DNA of 64,000 bases from Aphrocallistes beatrix (Eukaryota > Porifera > Hexactinellida > Sceptrulophora > Aphrocallistidae): assembly GCA_963281255.1 (NCBI GenBank), contig OY725490.1:6262001-6326000 (forward strand), in the 5' to 3' direction. The position numbers were made by a program, and so were the translations under genes. Of the stretch, positions 11,301 through 22,035 are shown piece by piece; the first letter of the stretch is position 1, and every line of letters begins with the position of its first letter. The notes below the pieces were generated by a model, which did not search any database, had not been told where the DNA came from, and saw only the letters and a list, made by a program, of their open reading frames with translations.

Positions 11301-11785
11301 AAGATATACTACGAGTCCTGAATACTAACAAACACACTCTGAGAGGATTGGAGTTGTCTTATTTAGGAAGAGTTGGACTAACTCGTTGGGATGAATTCTT
11401 CAGCTCAATATGCACATGCACCAACTTAGTACTTCTTCAACTAAGCGACACTACACTACAACATGATGATGTCACTCTGCTCGGTACAGCAGTGAGTAGA
11501 CTCAGATCTTTACTCTATTTAGAACTATATAGAGTCCGACTAGGTGAAATTGTGTTGCTGCATATGTGTAGAGGACTCATCTACCATCCTACTATCCAGT
11601 ACTTAGGACTAAGGTGGTGTAACCTCAATTCCAACTGTTTTGTGGCTCTCAAACAGCTCATACCGACTCTACTACAGCTGAAGACACTAGACCTGTTATA
11701 TTCTAACCTTTCTAAACCAAATCCTGAAACCGTCCTACTTCTTGAACAAACAGCAAAGCTCTATTCTGTAACTCTTACTCTGTAA
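8360..11785 (+). CDS. NLR: tandem DED-like - NACHT - LRR receptor
   Basis: A single-exon protein of 1141 aa. I place the start at ATG 8360, because the frame only opens 17 codons earlier at a TTG. Residues 1-80 and 95-175 look like two death-effector-domain folds, each ending in the RxDL signature (GRSDLLERA; KREDVANNV). The NACHT ATPase follows: Walker A GNPGCGKT at 288-295, Walker B GLLIIIDSIDE at 373-383, and a TSRPG sensor near 411. The C-terminal 210 residues are leucine-rich repeats. Such receptors sense danger or microbial cues and recruit death-fold or caspase partners in the cytoplasm. The pairing of two DEDs with NACHT is unusual. The DED assignment rests on pattern, not on a profile search. 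Confidence 0.85.
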   Translation: MAKTLEELSELVEVSDQLSPDNVQKLTALLKIPSAFVDKVTDGTTLLSALQDWGEHDPSLFYEGLKAIGRSDLLERAQKYPWLVSGTSIEREKEISVQSLISVLRNELTDRDWHRIKLLRPTINVSMPFDAKLKFLLQNDYIAADLAPLTNLMSAIKREDVANNVEKHQQFFSQNPTLVSNFAKLLNAVEKDITKWNVSLMKYLEIQNLKVQQMLDDEEKVDLESVFVPLTIIKEKPRLVIPEDETTYNEIAFMGKIARKEIDITPVDFDNELKEYFPSNPEIWCLIGNPGCGKTFLCYRIGLRFGQSKLPKFSFAVSIPCRNAEWHQMEQSKKVSVGINEDFIQNWLCLSMPVDASWRSDLSRHLIDSDGEGLLIIIDSIDEYTKEVPFDQTLLYLLLTRKVLKSSTILVTSRPGAYTTISSNFQLSIDRFYQILGFSPENRDLYFRIQLPEKRKLDQLKSLIHLHDDMNPLSLVPVNASLFAALVRENDDVSAFTLTLLYTELISYLIRRQLSRMHLKYLAKKQLFPQMHPDVVDCLHRIGEVAYLGVSSRELTSTKDILLKVDGVDQACQCLGLAEEHIKKLPHGKVVRVWCFSHLTIQEYVGANWLRNCSWGDQCLSTRYIVNSDDNFSVFKMVVRFVCGLLSDDADLILSILYKFLPTNAVNMIQMPMVWQLNYNSQFFKYSGCKELTRDLLVLSEMLFECDSKSVLKSFRKFRRYLPQSLYFYFDDSISPNEWKCFLKSLHPLCSIQLIHFDTRYFSLSQFRSLLEHLHTCSLFYLAVILYDIKFSTLSSYNEVLEEIQLPPGTKLSLELKFCELTDSDSAVHVSYPQILKISTSLHLYHTQFPPKFLLQIGNQLNSTDNLHFCPRVPEEYRTLIPLLCPVQEQPKNIFQKLINWSSRTSSIGPAATQLTGLHLYKIRICEQQIQTLLPLLSNLQEISLDGIDTCLLLPHLCNLSGLTYIHLYYPYFAPKANAHKDILRVLNTNKHTLRGLELSYLGRVGLTRWDEFFSSICTCTNLVLLQLSDTTLQHDDVTLLGTAVSRLRSLLYLELYRVRLGEIVLLHMCRGLIYHPTIQYLGLRWCNLNSNCFVALKQLIPTLLQLKTLDLLYSNLSKPNPETVLLLEQTAKLYSVTLTL

Positions 11786-11887
11786 CTGTCACGCCTGGGA
11801 GCATATGCATCGTGATTGATTTAGTTGTTTATTTGATTTCTGAATATTATTTACTTCCCTGTTCCCTTGTTTACTTCGTTGTTAGTA

Positions 11888-12058
11888 CAGTAGAACTCGG
11901 ATAAGATATACCCCTCCGGGAATCCGCTGGTCTAGTGAAACCAGTTGTTATCCTATTGAAATAGATACAGTAGGACCTCCATAAGTGGGGGTAAAAACTG
12001 ATCCGGCCCGAACTAGTTATAACCAGGACCAGTTAAGACCCACTTAGAGATTCTACTG
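11888..12058. mobile_element. pogo/Tigger-type MITE, possibly two nested or fused copies
   Basis: The segment begins TA|cagtagaactcgg and ends ttctactg|TA, with TA duplicates at both sides. A second cag(t)aggacctccataa terminus inside at 11969 pairs well with the right end (agattctactg), giving a 90-bp inner unit. Confidence 0.6.
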
Positions 12059-13177
12059 TATGTCATAAATACCCTTGTGACTTTTCTGATTTGAATACTA
12101 CATTGGTTTCAGCTCCTTACCTTGCTGAAGGATTCCAAATATAATTTCAAACCCTTCATTTAATTTGAACAACAAAATGTACTGATTAGAGATTTATCTT
12201 CAAAGTAAAGAAAACATTTTCATAAAACTTAAAAAATTTGTCACTATAAATTTTAACATCGTCAAGAACTACAGTGCCAATCTGGGCCGCTTATTTACAC
12301 AATTTATAAGCGGACCATTAAAATTTGGATAACAGCTTATAATTTTTAAAAAGTTTATTGGATTTTTATTCGAATCATTTTCATAGTCAACAAGTTTCAC
12401 TGTTTACCAATCATAACATGACGAGTGACATCTACATCCTATCAAGGAGGGGCAAGCGTCTAAAACATTGGAAGCATTTGACAATTTTATTATTTAAAAT
12501 CTAAAGAAATCATATTAGGTACAACCCAAATATTTAGATTGAAAGGATCAATTACGATCAAATTCAGTTTTTCATTTATGGAAGTTAGTGACTGGAAGGT
12601 TGGGAAGGGGCCGCAATTTCCATTTGTGCCACGGCCGTTTTGAGCCCTCACTGTCCCGTATTTAAACAGAATTTCTTCATTATGTCACGCTTTTTTTGAG
12701 TCCATGTATAAACTTTTCTAGTGTGTCCCGCCATGTCTCGCGAAATTCAACGCCGCGTCCCGCTTTAATGATGGCTCAAGTTGGCATGTATGCTATCGCG
12801 AGCCTTGAATCTACACCACCATTAGCAGGGCGTAGCTCGTGATGAAGGTTCGTAGGGCATTTTGAACAAATCGTATTATGGCTAGGGCATTAGCAGGCCT
12901 CTCAATTCTCAAGATCTCGTCGTGTGTTACACGATTTCGGGTAAAATGTCACGATCTCACGATTTATCTCAAAATATCACGACGCTTCTATCAAATCTCA
13001 CGATTTGCGAATTCTCTCAGGTTGAGGCCCTGATCTGATACAATGGTGCCTTGTATTACAAAGAATAATTTATATAGTATAATCTGTCAGTATAATCCAA
13101 TTTTATAAATATTTATTCAAGAAATTTAGCAATCTTTTATTCCAATTCTAATCGAGAGATTAAGGTCTAAATTCCAG
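12059..13177. other. Intergenic, no supported gene
   Basis: AT-rich. A stretch at 12910-13015 repeats tctcacgatt imperfectly several times. The final bases before 13178 (aattccag) form a splice-acceptor-like context also found before the other NHL copies, so a non-coding 5' exon may lie upstream. Confidence 0.4.
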
Positions 13178-14410
13178 ATGGCTACGCGTTGGGTTGAACG
13201 TCCTGATCCCGATAGAGAGAATGTGTTCCAGAGAGTGAGGAGAGAAATAGAAGAGCTATTCCATTCTCTGATAGAGAAGGTGAATGAGAGGAGAGAAGTT
13301 CTTCTAACACAGCTGAACCAATGGGAAGAAGAGTTCAACATAACACGAGCTAACTGTTTCCAATCTTTAGAAGAGATTAAGAGAGAACGAACTGAGATGG
13401 AACAGTTCCTAGCTACATTGAAATTAAATAAAGCTAGAACCTCAATGGAAAAAGGAATTCTTGATCTAAGTAACGAGATTAGTGAGAAAGAACTGAAACT
13501 CCAATATCCACAAGTTCGATTTGTTTGTGATAGAAATGATTTGAGTTCAAAAATTTCCAAATTCGGATCTTTGGGTAAAGAGACTGACAATGTGTTAGTC
13601 AGGAATTATACTCAACTCTCTAAACCTGTGAAAGTATTTGGTGCATTTGGGAACGGAAAAGGAGAGTTCTCTAATCCTAGTGGAGTTGTAATCGATAATG
13701 ATAATCAAAGAATATTTATTGCTGACAAGTATAATTCTCGTATTCAGGTTTGGAGTTTGGAAGGAGATTATTTGTCTGAGTTTGGTAAAGACATTTTACA
13801 ATGGCCATGGGAAATTGTCATTTTTGATAATTCTGTTTACATTTCAGATTGCAGTGGACAGTTCTTATCTAAATGGTGTTACAATGAATTTACTCTTTTA
13901 AACAAATCTAAAACTTCTGAAGGATCTAAACCTGGTCAGTTGAATTATCCATCAGGTCTAGATATCGATGAAGAAGAGATATTCGTTGTTGAGTATGGAA
14001 ATAAACGTATTTCTGTTTTTGATTTGAATCTTAAATTCAAAAGAATTATGGCGAATAACGCAATAGTTAATTCTTATTGTTTGCGAGTGAGAAATAACAC
14101 AATCTACATTGTAGAGGTTACTGGTGTCATTAAACTATTCTCTAAAGCGAATCGACTCCTGAAGACTATTCCAAAGCTTCCAGTCTTCTCTGATTTTATT
14201 TATCATTTCAACTTTGATTTTCAATTAAATTTTCTCATCACAGATCGTAGTAACAACTCTCTCTTCATCTTATCTCCAGAAGGAACTCTCATTCACTCAA
14301 TCTCTTTTGCTGAATTGGACTTAAAGAGTCCATGTGGTATTGGCATCAACAAGTACGGATGTATAGTGCTATCCTTCCAGATTGGTTCTAAAGCTGTTGC
14401 TATCTTTTGA
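13178..14410 (+). CDS. Coiled-coil NHL-repeat protein, intact copy B
   Basis: A 410-aa single-exon protein from ATG 13178. Residues 1-110 are charged and heptad-rich (coiled coil: REIEELFHSLIEKVNERREVL). Residues 150-410 form an NHL-type beta-propeller whose blades begin with patterns such as GAFGNGKGEFSNPSGVVI, IFIADKYNSRIQVW and IFVVEYGNKRISVFD. This is the layout of TRIM-NHL proteins without RING and B-box, so a scaffold or ligand/RNA-binding role is more likely than direct ligase activity. No signal peptide or membrane segment. It belongs to a local family with copies at 1, 15184, 19285 and 28595. The ATG directly follows ttccag, suggesting a 5'-UTR intron. Its biological role is unknown. 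Confidence 0.88.
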   Translation: MATRWVERPDPDRENVFQRVRREIEELFHSLIEKVNERREVLLTQLNQWEEEFNITRANCFQSLEEIKRERTEMEQFLATLKLNKARTSMEKGILDLSNEISEKELKLQYPQVRFVCDRNDLSSKISKFGSLGKETDNVLVRNYTQLSKPVKVFGAFGNGKGEFSNPSGVVIDNDNQRIFIADKYNSRIQVWSLEGDYLSEFGKDILQWPWEIVIFDNSVYISDCSGQFLSKWCYNEFTLLNKSKTSEGSKPGQLNYPSGLDIDEEEIFVVEYGNKRISVFDLNLKFKRIMANNAIVNSYCLRVRNNTIYIVEVTGVIKLFSKANRLLKTIPKLPVFSDFIYHFNFDFQLNFLITDRSNNSLFILSPEGTLIHSISFAELDLKSPCGIGINKYGCIVLSFQIGSKAVAIF

Positions 14411-15183
14411 TTTTTTTCATTACGAACCTTCGTTGCTAACTTAGCATTGATTTAGTTTATTAGTAAGCATTATATGTATGTGCTTCGCTTACTTTCGCTG
14501 CGCGGCTTGCGGGTACTGTATGTCCTTGCGGGTGCCTAAAGATATCAAATAACAGTTGATTGCTTTCTAATTCTCTACTAGAAACAGAAAACTCATTTAT
14601 CTAAGGTAAATCATGAATTCAGAACTGCAGGTAAAAATTTATGTCCTGATCAAAGGGATTTGAAATCTTCACCCATAAAACCGCCATGTCAACTGTTAAA
14701 AGTTAGTCTCTAGCCTATTTTTGGAATTTGTTTACTTTATGTAACCATTGTAAACGAAATTAAACAAAAAATGTATCATATAGATTCGAAATCTTCGAAA
14801 TCTACACATAACCTTTTTTTATTGCGATACACTATCAAATTGCAAATCGCTTTACTATCATTGACTTATATTTGAGTTGTCAGTTGTTCTAATCCACTTT
14901 TCGAGGAGATACGTGTTAGTTGTTTGAATCTATTTTAGTGGAGTTTCGGTGGTCCACTTATGACAACCGGCAATTTTTAGCCAGAATATTAAAAATATTT
15001 CATTTTAGATTGAGCATATTTTCGCCTAATTTCGCTATTGTTGGTAATTAATGTATTTTTTTATCTTTCCGGATTATATTTCCAAAGATTAATTACAGTT
15101 ATACAATCTATGCATACAAAAAATTTCTGTAACGATTTAGCTTTCATTTATTCAAATTCTAATCGAGAAATTCTGAATTCCAG
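14411..15183. other. Intergenic between NHL copies B and C
   Basis: No supported gene. At 14480-14540 there is the dispersed GC-rich motif (gcttcgcttactttcgctgcgcggcttgcg) found elsewhere in the window. The last 100 bases resemble the promoter-proximal flank of copies D and E. Confidence 0.45.
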
Positions 15184-16416
15184 ATGGCTACACGTTGGGT
15201 GGAACTTCCTGATCTCGATAGACGGAATGTGTTCCAGAGAGTGAGGAGAGAAATAGAAGAGCTATTCCATTCTCTGATAGAGAAGGTGAATGAGAGGAGA
15301 GAAGTTCTCCTGATACAGCTGAACCAATGGGAAGAAGAGTTCAACAGAATACGAGCAAGCTGTAACCAATCCTTAGAAGAGATTAAGAGAGAAAGAGCTG
15401 AGATGGAAGATTTGCTATCTAAATTGAAGATAAATAAAGCTAGAACTTCAATGGAAAAGGGAATCACTGATCTTAGTAACGAGATTATTGAGAAAGAACA
15501 GAAACTCCATTATCCACAAGTTCGATTTGTTTGTGACATAAATGATTTGAATTCAAAGATTTCCAAATTCGGATCTTTAAGTAAAGAGATTGACAATGTG
15601 TTAGTCAGGAATTACACTCAACTCTCTAAACCTGTGAAAGTGTTTGGTACATTTGGGAAAGGAAAAGGAGAGTTCTCTAATCCTAGAGGTGTTGTAATTG
15701 ATAATGGAAATCAAAAAATATTTATTGCTGACATGTCTAATTCTCGTATTCAGGTTTGGAGTATGGAAGGAGATTATTTGTCTGAGTTTGGAAGAGGTAT
15801 TCTACAATGGCCATGGGAAATTGTCATTTTTGATCATTCTATTTACATTTCAGATCTCAAAGGGCAGTTCTTATCTAAATGGTGTTACAATGAATTTACT
15901 CTTGTAAATAAATCTAAAACTTCTGCAGGATCTAAACCTGGTCAGTTGAATCGTCCATCAGGTCTAGATATCGATGAAGAAGAGATATTTGTTGTTGAGT
16001 TTGGAAATAATCGTATTTCTGTGTTTGATTTGAATCTTAAATTTAAAAGAATTATGGCGAATAAAGCAATAGTTAATTCTAATTGCTTGCGAGTGAGAAA
16101 TAATACAATCTACATTGTAGAAAAGACTGGTATTATTAAACTATTCTCTAAAACAGATCAACTCCTGAAGACTATTCCAAAGCTTCCAGTCTTCTCTAAT
16201 GATATTTATCATTTCAATTTTGATTCTCAATTGAACTTTCTCATCACAGATTTTAGTAACAACTCTCTCTTCATCTTATCTCCAGAAGGAGATCTCATTC
16301 ACTCAATCTCTTTTACTGAATTTGACCTGAAATATCCATTTGGTATTGACATCAATAGGGACGGATGTATAGTGCTATCCTTCCAGATTGGTTCTAAAGC
16401 TATTGCTATCTTTTGA
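15184..16416 (+). CDS. Coiled-coil NHL-repeat protein, intact copy C
   Basis: A 410-aa single-exon paralogue of copy B of identical length, starting at ATG 15184 in the same aattccag|ATG context. The N-terminal coiled coil (about 1-110) is nearly identical to B. Differences concentrate in the propeller, for example at blade-edge positions (DMSNSRIQVW against DKYNSRIQVW; VEFGNNRISVF against VEYGNKRISVF). That could reflect selection on a binding surface or simply drift. The 3' flank carries a ttatagatt microsatellite and begins a duplicated segment also found after broken copy E. Confidence 0.88.
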   Translation: MATRWVELPDLDRRNVFQRVRREIEELFHSLIEKVNERREVLLIQLNQWEEEFNRIRASCNQSLEEIKRERAEMEDLLSKLKINKARTSMEKGITDLSNEIIEKEQKLHYPQVRFVCDINDLNSKISKFGSLSKEIDNVLVRNYTQLSKPVKVFGTFGKGKGEFSNPRGVVIDNGNQKIFIADMSNSRIQVWSMEGDYLSEFGRGILQWPWEIVIFDHSIYISDLKGQFLSKWCYNEFTLVNKSKTSAGSKPGQLNRPSGLDIDEEEIFVVEFGNNRISVFDLNLKFKRIMANKAIVNSNCLRVRNNTIYIVEKTGIIKLFSKTDQLLKTIPKLPVFSNDIYHFNFDSQLNFLITDFSNNSLFILSPEGDLIHSISFTEFDLKYPFGIDINRDGCIVLSFQIGSKAIAIF

Positions 16417-16461
16417 TTGTATTTCATCACATAATCTTTTTTGCTAACTTCAATAATTAAC

Positions 16462-16506
16462 TTTTATAGATTTATAGATTTATAGATTTATAGATTTATA
16501 GATTGA
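16462..16506. repeat. 9-bp microsatellite tttatagat
   Basis: About five tandem units in the 3' flank of copy C. The same array follows copy E at 29874-29914, so it predates the duplication. Confidence 0.9.
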
Positions 16507-17724
16507 GATAACTATCTTAGTAAGCATTCTGTTGGTTTTTTTATTTGTAGTCCAATCCTTTATAGCAATGGTCTTCAACCATTCGGGTATGGAGAATTGA
16601 AAATTCGATCTCAGTTTTGTGTGAGTTTGGCAGAGACACTTTATTGAGGCCATGGGAGAGTGTCTGTATAATCTAGAGTCAATATCCGGTAACTCGAACC
16701 CTCAGGGGAAATCAAAATCTGTTCGAAATAATTGAGGGCGGTTAAATTTTTTAATTAAAATAATTATAAACATTCCGTTATTAGATTGTGGAGAGCTTTT
16801 CTTTTGAGAACAGTGTTACAACGAATTTACTTTTCATTTAAAAATGATCAGATTCCAGGTACATTTTGTGACTAAACTTTTAAATTATTGTTCTTATCGA
16901 TGATTACCGACATTGTAACAGAATATTCGAAGTTATAAATACGTATTCAGGAGGAAACAGTAATTTTCGAACTTCGCACCTTTAAAATCCACATTTTGCC
17001 GTCTCTGGTACATATTTTTCCTATCAGCTGGGAAGAAAAAAAAGGTGTTGGATATTTCAAAGGTGCATGCAGCTTAGCACCCGATGAAGTAATTTAGATT
17101 CTTTAGAGAGAGGAAAGTTAGATCCATGTATTTTTTCTAAACGGAGTTTGAAGATGTACTCTAGAGTCTATGGGGAATATCGAAAACTCATCATCACGAG
17201 TGCCTAACTCTATTTTATTTGCTCCGTTACCACGAAAATATTTTCCAAATCATTGGGAGGATTGGAAGTTAGGGAGTCATTGTGAGTATTTTTTGGAGTA
17301 AGGAATGTATCTATTTCTTGACAAGGAATCGAGACGCTCTCTGTCATGCGCTCTTTGAGGACTAAATCAAACAAGTTCGGTTCATTGACCTTATTTGTTT
17401 AATAATATGACTTCATGGACTATACACATTGTCTCGGAAACCACACACCCCGTCTCGTCTTACTAGCGTAAAATTCATGTTTATTTTCTACTTTCAACCT
17501 GACACTTCTAAATCTCCCTTATATCCTAATCTAGTCTACACTTATGAACTTTTCTTCAAGAACTGCTGTTCTGATTTTGTTAAATTACAGGGACACACTC
17601 TTGAGCGAGAATTAGACAAAGTTTCCAGCGCATTTTTCAATCGAAATTCTAAAAAGCTTATTTAACATGAACAAGTTTAGGTTGTGAATTTCTTAACGTT
17701 TCTGTACTTGTATAGTCATGGAAA

Positions 17725-17975
17725 CACTCAGTTCTCTTCTACAGTGTCTAAGTGATCAGGTTGTCCGCTGAGTGATACAACTCAGATGGCAACCCGATCA
17801 CTTTGACACGCGGCGTCCCCTTTGCGACACAGCGGCACACGCACTCCATCTCTAAGTGGTCGGGTTGACCCCTGAGGTTATCACCAACCTCAAACGGCAA
17901 CCCGATCACTTTGAGTTGAGCGTGGAACAAGTGGAGACTTGATTCTGTTGAGTTTCTGCTCCTTTTATAGTTGTC
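17725..17975 (-). ncRNA. Candidate structured RNA with TATA box and two tandem hairpins (copy 1)
   Basis: On the minus strand a TATA element (tataaaagg, about 17962-17970) is followed about 50 bases later by two imperfect hairpins, at 17855-17911 and 17751-17802. Both share the arm agtgatcgggttgcc pairing with caacc(c/t)ga(t/c)cact, and each has an inner 6-bp stem (gaggtt/aacctc; ctgagt/actcag). A short acact...agtgt stem follows. Copies lie at 32160-32410 (minus) and 34731-34980 (plus). A 60-codon frame runs through all three, but it lacks a suitable ATG. Transcription is inferred only from the TATA spacing. Confidence 0.45.
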
Positions 17976-18805
17976 ATTCTGAGTGCGAAGCCTAATTATA
18001 TTCTGATTCTGGATATCTTACAACAGAGATAACAATAAGTATCCATGACAATGGATAAGTATAGAAGGAATGGTGTCCATATGGCATTCACAATCGAGCA
18101 TGTCTAGTTTCTGTGAAGTTAAAAAAACTATGTAATGTGGTTAGTATTCTGACGTTTATATGTGTATCGAATAATATACGTTTTCAATTCCATTCGATGT
18201 TTAATTGTAAAATTTACATACCTATTTAATAAAGTAGTTGTCATGCATTATTAATAAACTATTATGTAGCATTGTTTCATTGCACCCATCTAGTTACATT
18301 CCATTACTTTTATATGTAACTATGGAATTTCAACCCTGCATATTTGCTAATTTTTTCATGTTAGCTATTTGGTATCTTATCTGCCTTTATTAATTTGTTG
18401 TAATATCTGAGTGTGGCTGCTGATTTATAGAATTAATTAACCTGGATGTACTACAAAACTGTAAAGATAAATATAAAATAACTTTGCAATCAGTTGCCTT
18501 TGCTTCTTACAAAGGAGTTATGGCTGCATCTGTCGGATGCAGTCCAAATGGGTAAGGAATGCTTGCATCTTACCTTTATGAACTACTTCATCAGCTCCTG
18601 GTTGATCTCAACGGATTCATCCCAGAGGTGTGTCGTAGGAAAGCAGTTTGATGCTCGGCAGGTGCCGCACCACTATTCGGCAGGTGGAGTGCAGTGTAAC
18701 ACAGGACCGTCACACCAATAAATATTTGCTTCCTACAACACTGCACTGTGGCGAATTCGTCTAAGCGACTAATAACATTCCAAGTATGAAATTTGACACA
18801 GAACA

Positions 18806-19284
18806 GAATTAACCGTATTTTCAACGAAATTTCTGCCATTGATCTAAAATACTGATTAATCCAATTAAATTGGAAATAATAACTTCAAAAATAGAGTCGA
18901 ACCTCTGACATCATCAGATAATTGAACAATTGACAGTGTCAAATTCTTACACATGCATGCGATAGTAATGGATATGGCTTTAGTAACCCTTTACTCAAAG
19001 TTTCTGGGTTTCATGCCATTTGCTCATCTTAAATTAGCTTTACAATCTATCTTGCACTAGTTATCCGAATCCAAGCATCTCCAAAGCTCTGGCTATGCCA
19101 CTGGTACTTCTGGAGTTGCACTATCAGCCCACTGATCGACATTCTAACTTAATGCTATTGAGTGGATTATATTCCCAAAGATTAATTACAGTTGTACAAT
19201 CTATGCATACAATCTTGTAAATAATTTCTGAAACGATTTAGCTTTCATTTATTCAAATTCTAATCGAGAGATTCTGAATTCCAG
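18806..19284. repeat. Duplicated 5' flank of NHL copy D
   Basis: Matches 28080-28594 upstream of copy E over its whole length, with a 30-bp indel. It probably carries the promoter of these NHL genes and ends in the same gaattccag|ATG junction. Confidence 0.8.
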
Positions 19285-19955
19285 ATGGCTACGCGTTGGG
19301 GCGAACTTCCTGATCTCGATAGAGAGAATGTGTTCCAGGGAGTGAGGAGAGAAATAGAAGAGCTATTCCATTCTCTGATAGAGAAGGTGAATGAGAGGAG
19401 AGAAGTTCTCCTGACACAGCTGAATCAATGGGAAGAAGAGTTCAACGGAACACGAGCTAGCTGTATCCAATATTTAGAAGAAATTAAGAGAGAACGAACT
19501 GAAATGGAAGAATGTCTTTCTAAATTGAAGATAAATAAAGCTAGAACTTCAATGGAAAAGGGAATCACTGATCCAAGTAACGAGATTAGTGAGAAAGAAC
19601 AGAAACTCCATTATCCACAAGTTCGATTTGTTTGTGACAGAAATGATTTGAATTCAAAGAGATTACTGGTGTTATTAAACTGTTCTCTAAAACAGATCAA
19701 CTCCTGAAGACTATTCCAAAGCTTCCAGTCTTCTCTAATTTTATTTTTCATTTCAACATTGATTCTCAATTGAACTTTCTCATCACAGATCGTAGTAACA
19801 ACTCTCTCTTCATCTTATCTCCAGAAAGAGATCTCATTCACTCAATCTCTTTTACTGAATTTGACCTAAAGAATCCATTTGGTATTGACATCAATAGGGA
19901 CGGATGTATAGTGCTATCCTTCCAGATTGGTTCTAAAGCTATTTCTATATTTTGA
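19285..19955 (+). pseudogene. NHL-repeat gene with internal deletion (copy D)
   Basis: The first 125 codons match copies B and C (coiled coil). A deletion of about 560 bp then joins the sequence aattcaaaga to ttactggtgt of a late propeller blade, with a few bases of microhomology (aga). The join shifts the frame, which stops at 19707. The remaining 3' part (LLKTIPKLPVF to the terminus) is still recognisable in another frame up to 19955. It could at most make a 140-aa coiled-coil fragment. Confidence 0.85.
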
Positions 19956-21247
19956 TCATATTTCATTTCAGAACCTTTCTTGCTAACTTTTTGCATCCAT
20001 GAACTATCTTTGTATTCTGTGTATTTACTCCAATCATTTCTAGTATATTTGTATCATAGAATAAGAGCTCTAATTTGAGAATTTTGATTTTGATTTGCCT
20101 GTTCTATGAAGGACTCTCAGAAAGTTTCTGGCTTCAACCTTTACCATCGCATATATACTTCACACGTATTTTGGAGTGAATTACAATTAATATAGTTCCA
20201 TACTTGCATACTTTCAATGAGAAATGAGAATTAGTAATCGAGAATCGCTCAGCTTATAGTACAAGGTTAAGGTCACCGCATCCTGCCAATAAAATTAAGC
20301 GATTTTCCCACCCTCCGATGTACTGTGATATCCTTCAGCAGATATCCACCATGAAGCAGGCGTTAGAAACTAAAAGAAACGCCTCTGATCGGAATCGACT
20401 GGAACTAGTTGCATCTATATGCGAGAGTAACCTACGAGCAGATTGAAGGATTATTTCCAGGCCAGGAACTTTCTGAATGAACCTCGTATTATGTTATCGA
20501 TGAACCCTTTTATACTTGTTTGTATTTTTTCTACTATTACTCAGGGTGTTCAATTAGTTCCTAACCCTGTCCAAATTGAAACTTATCGAGTAGTCAAAAT
20601 ATTTTTGACACTTTATATAAATTCTTCATCATCTCCCGATTCAAATAATGCATGGAGTTACCATTTTATGGTAGATAGTGAGAATTAATCCTTTTTCGAA
20701 AGTACCCTGTCTGGAGCGCAGTGATTGGGGGCATTTGTTTCTACCTTACATCATAATTCGGAATTCCACAATGACTACATCAAATCTGACCTTTCAATGA
20801 ATTTAACACACGACCCCCCTTACCGTCGCTCGCTCTTGCCCCCCCAGGTTTTATTTTATTGTCCAAAACTTGCCTATGGGTACAGATACACAATACATTT
20901 TCATTGACTTAGATTTGAAGAATCATGAGTACTATTGAGCCCTTGTTACTAGCACCTATCCCATGTGGCATTCCCTTGTCTCACACAGATAAGAACGAAA
21001 ATAAAAAAGTCCACAGACGGGATGGGAGTGTGCTCCAACTTATTGAGAGAATACACATGTGAAAGGTTATATTATTGAGTCACTGTACCCGACTTTATAT
21101 TTTTGTTGAAGGTTATGCGCAAATATACATTTAATGTCTCATTTTCACAAAAATTTCAAATCATTATCTTTTAGAGTGTGGCTGGGGAAGTTGATACGGC
21201 CAGACACCCGCACTCACTTTGTAACTGTGCACCTACAATATTATATA
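19956..21247. other. Intergenic, no supported gene
   Basis: The first 80 bases resemble the flank after copy A. An 81-codon ORF at 20443 has no recognised features. The rest is unassigned. Confidence 0.4.
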
Positions 21248-21256
21248 GAATCATAG

Positions 21257-22035
21257 ATGGATGTGAAGTTAGCAGCGCGAAAAGTGAGCACGACATAACT
21301 GGTTATAACTTTTCACTTAGGCTGAACATCCAGTTCAAATTTGTATCACAGCATTATGAGAGAGGTAGTTTTGTATAATTCCAATTTTTTGTCCCTCTCT
21401 TCAAAAACCACTTCACATTGACTTTGCAAAAATTCCCGATTTTCACTATACAAATTCATATTCGATTTGACTGAGCACGACATAACTGGTTATAACTTTT
21501 CGCTTAGGCTGAATATCCAGTTCAAATTTGTAACACAGCATTATGAGAGAGGTAGTTTTGTATAATTCCAATTTTTTGTCCCTCTCTTCAAAAACCACTT
21601 CACATTGACTTTGCAAAAATTCCCGATTTTCACTATACAAATTCATATTCGATTTGACTGAGCACGACATAACTGGTTATAACTTTTCGCTTAGGCTGAA
21701 TATCCAGTTCAAATTTGTAACACAGCATTATGAGCGAGGTAGTTTTGTATCATTCCAATTTTTTGTCCCTCTCTTAAAAAACCACTTCACAGTGACTTTG
21801 CAAAAATTCCCGATTTTCACTATACAAATTCATATACGATTTGACTAAGCACGACATAACTGGTTATAACTTTTCGCTTAGGCTGAATATCCAGTTCAAA
21901 ATTGTATCACAGCATTATGAGCGAGGTAGTTTTGTATTTTTCCAATTTTTTGTCCCTTTCTTCAAAAACCACTTCACAGTGACTTTGCAAAAATTCCCGA
22001 TTTTCACTATACAAATTCATGTACGATTTGAGTTG
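21257..22035 (+). repeat. Left foldback arm: about four 187-bp units
   Basis: Units begin (a/g)agcacgacataactggtta at about 21287, 21474, 21661 and 21848. The array is the reverse complement of the right arm. The 64-74-codon ORFs on both strands are a by-product of a repeat length not divisible by three and are not genes. Confidence 0.92.

Larger units (their letters stand above)
16417..18805. repeat. Segmental duplication, copy 1 (3' flank of NHL copy C)
   Basis: The segment is matched by 29827-33230, downstream of NHL copy E, in the same order and orientation, with small indels and two larger insertions in the second copy. It contains no convincing gene. Paralogous ORFs (17429-17665 against 31845-32108) do not keep their frame between copies. 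It does contain the TATA-hairpin unit at 17725-17975. Confidence 0.85.

Noticed and set aside
17429-17665. ORF with a paralogue at 31845-32108
   Set aside because: The frame is not kept between the duplicated copies and no domain is recognisable.
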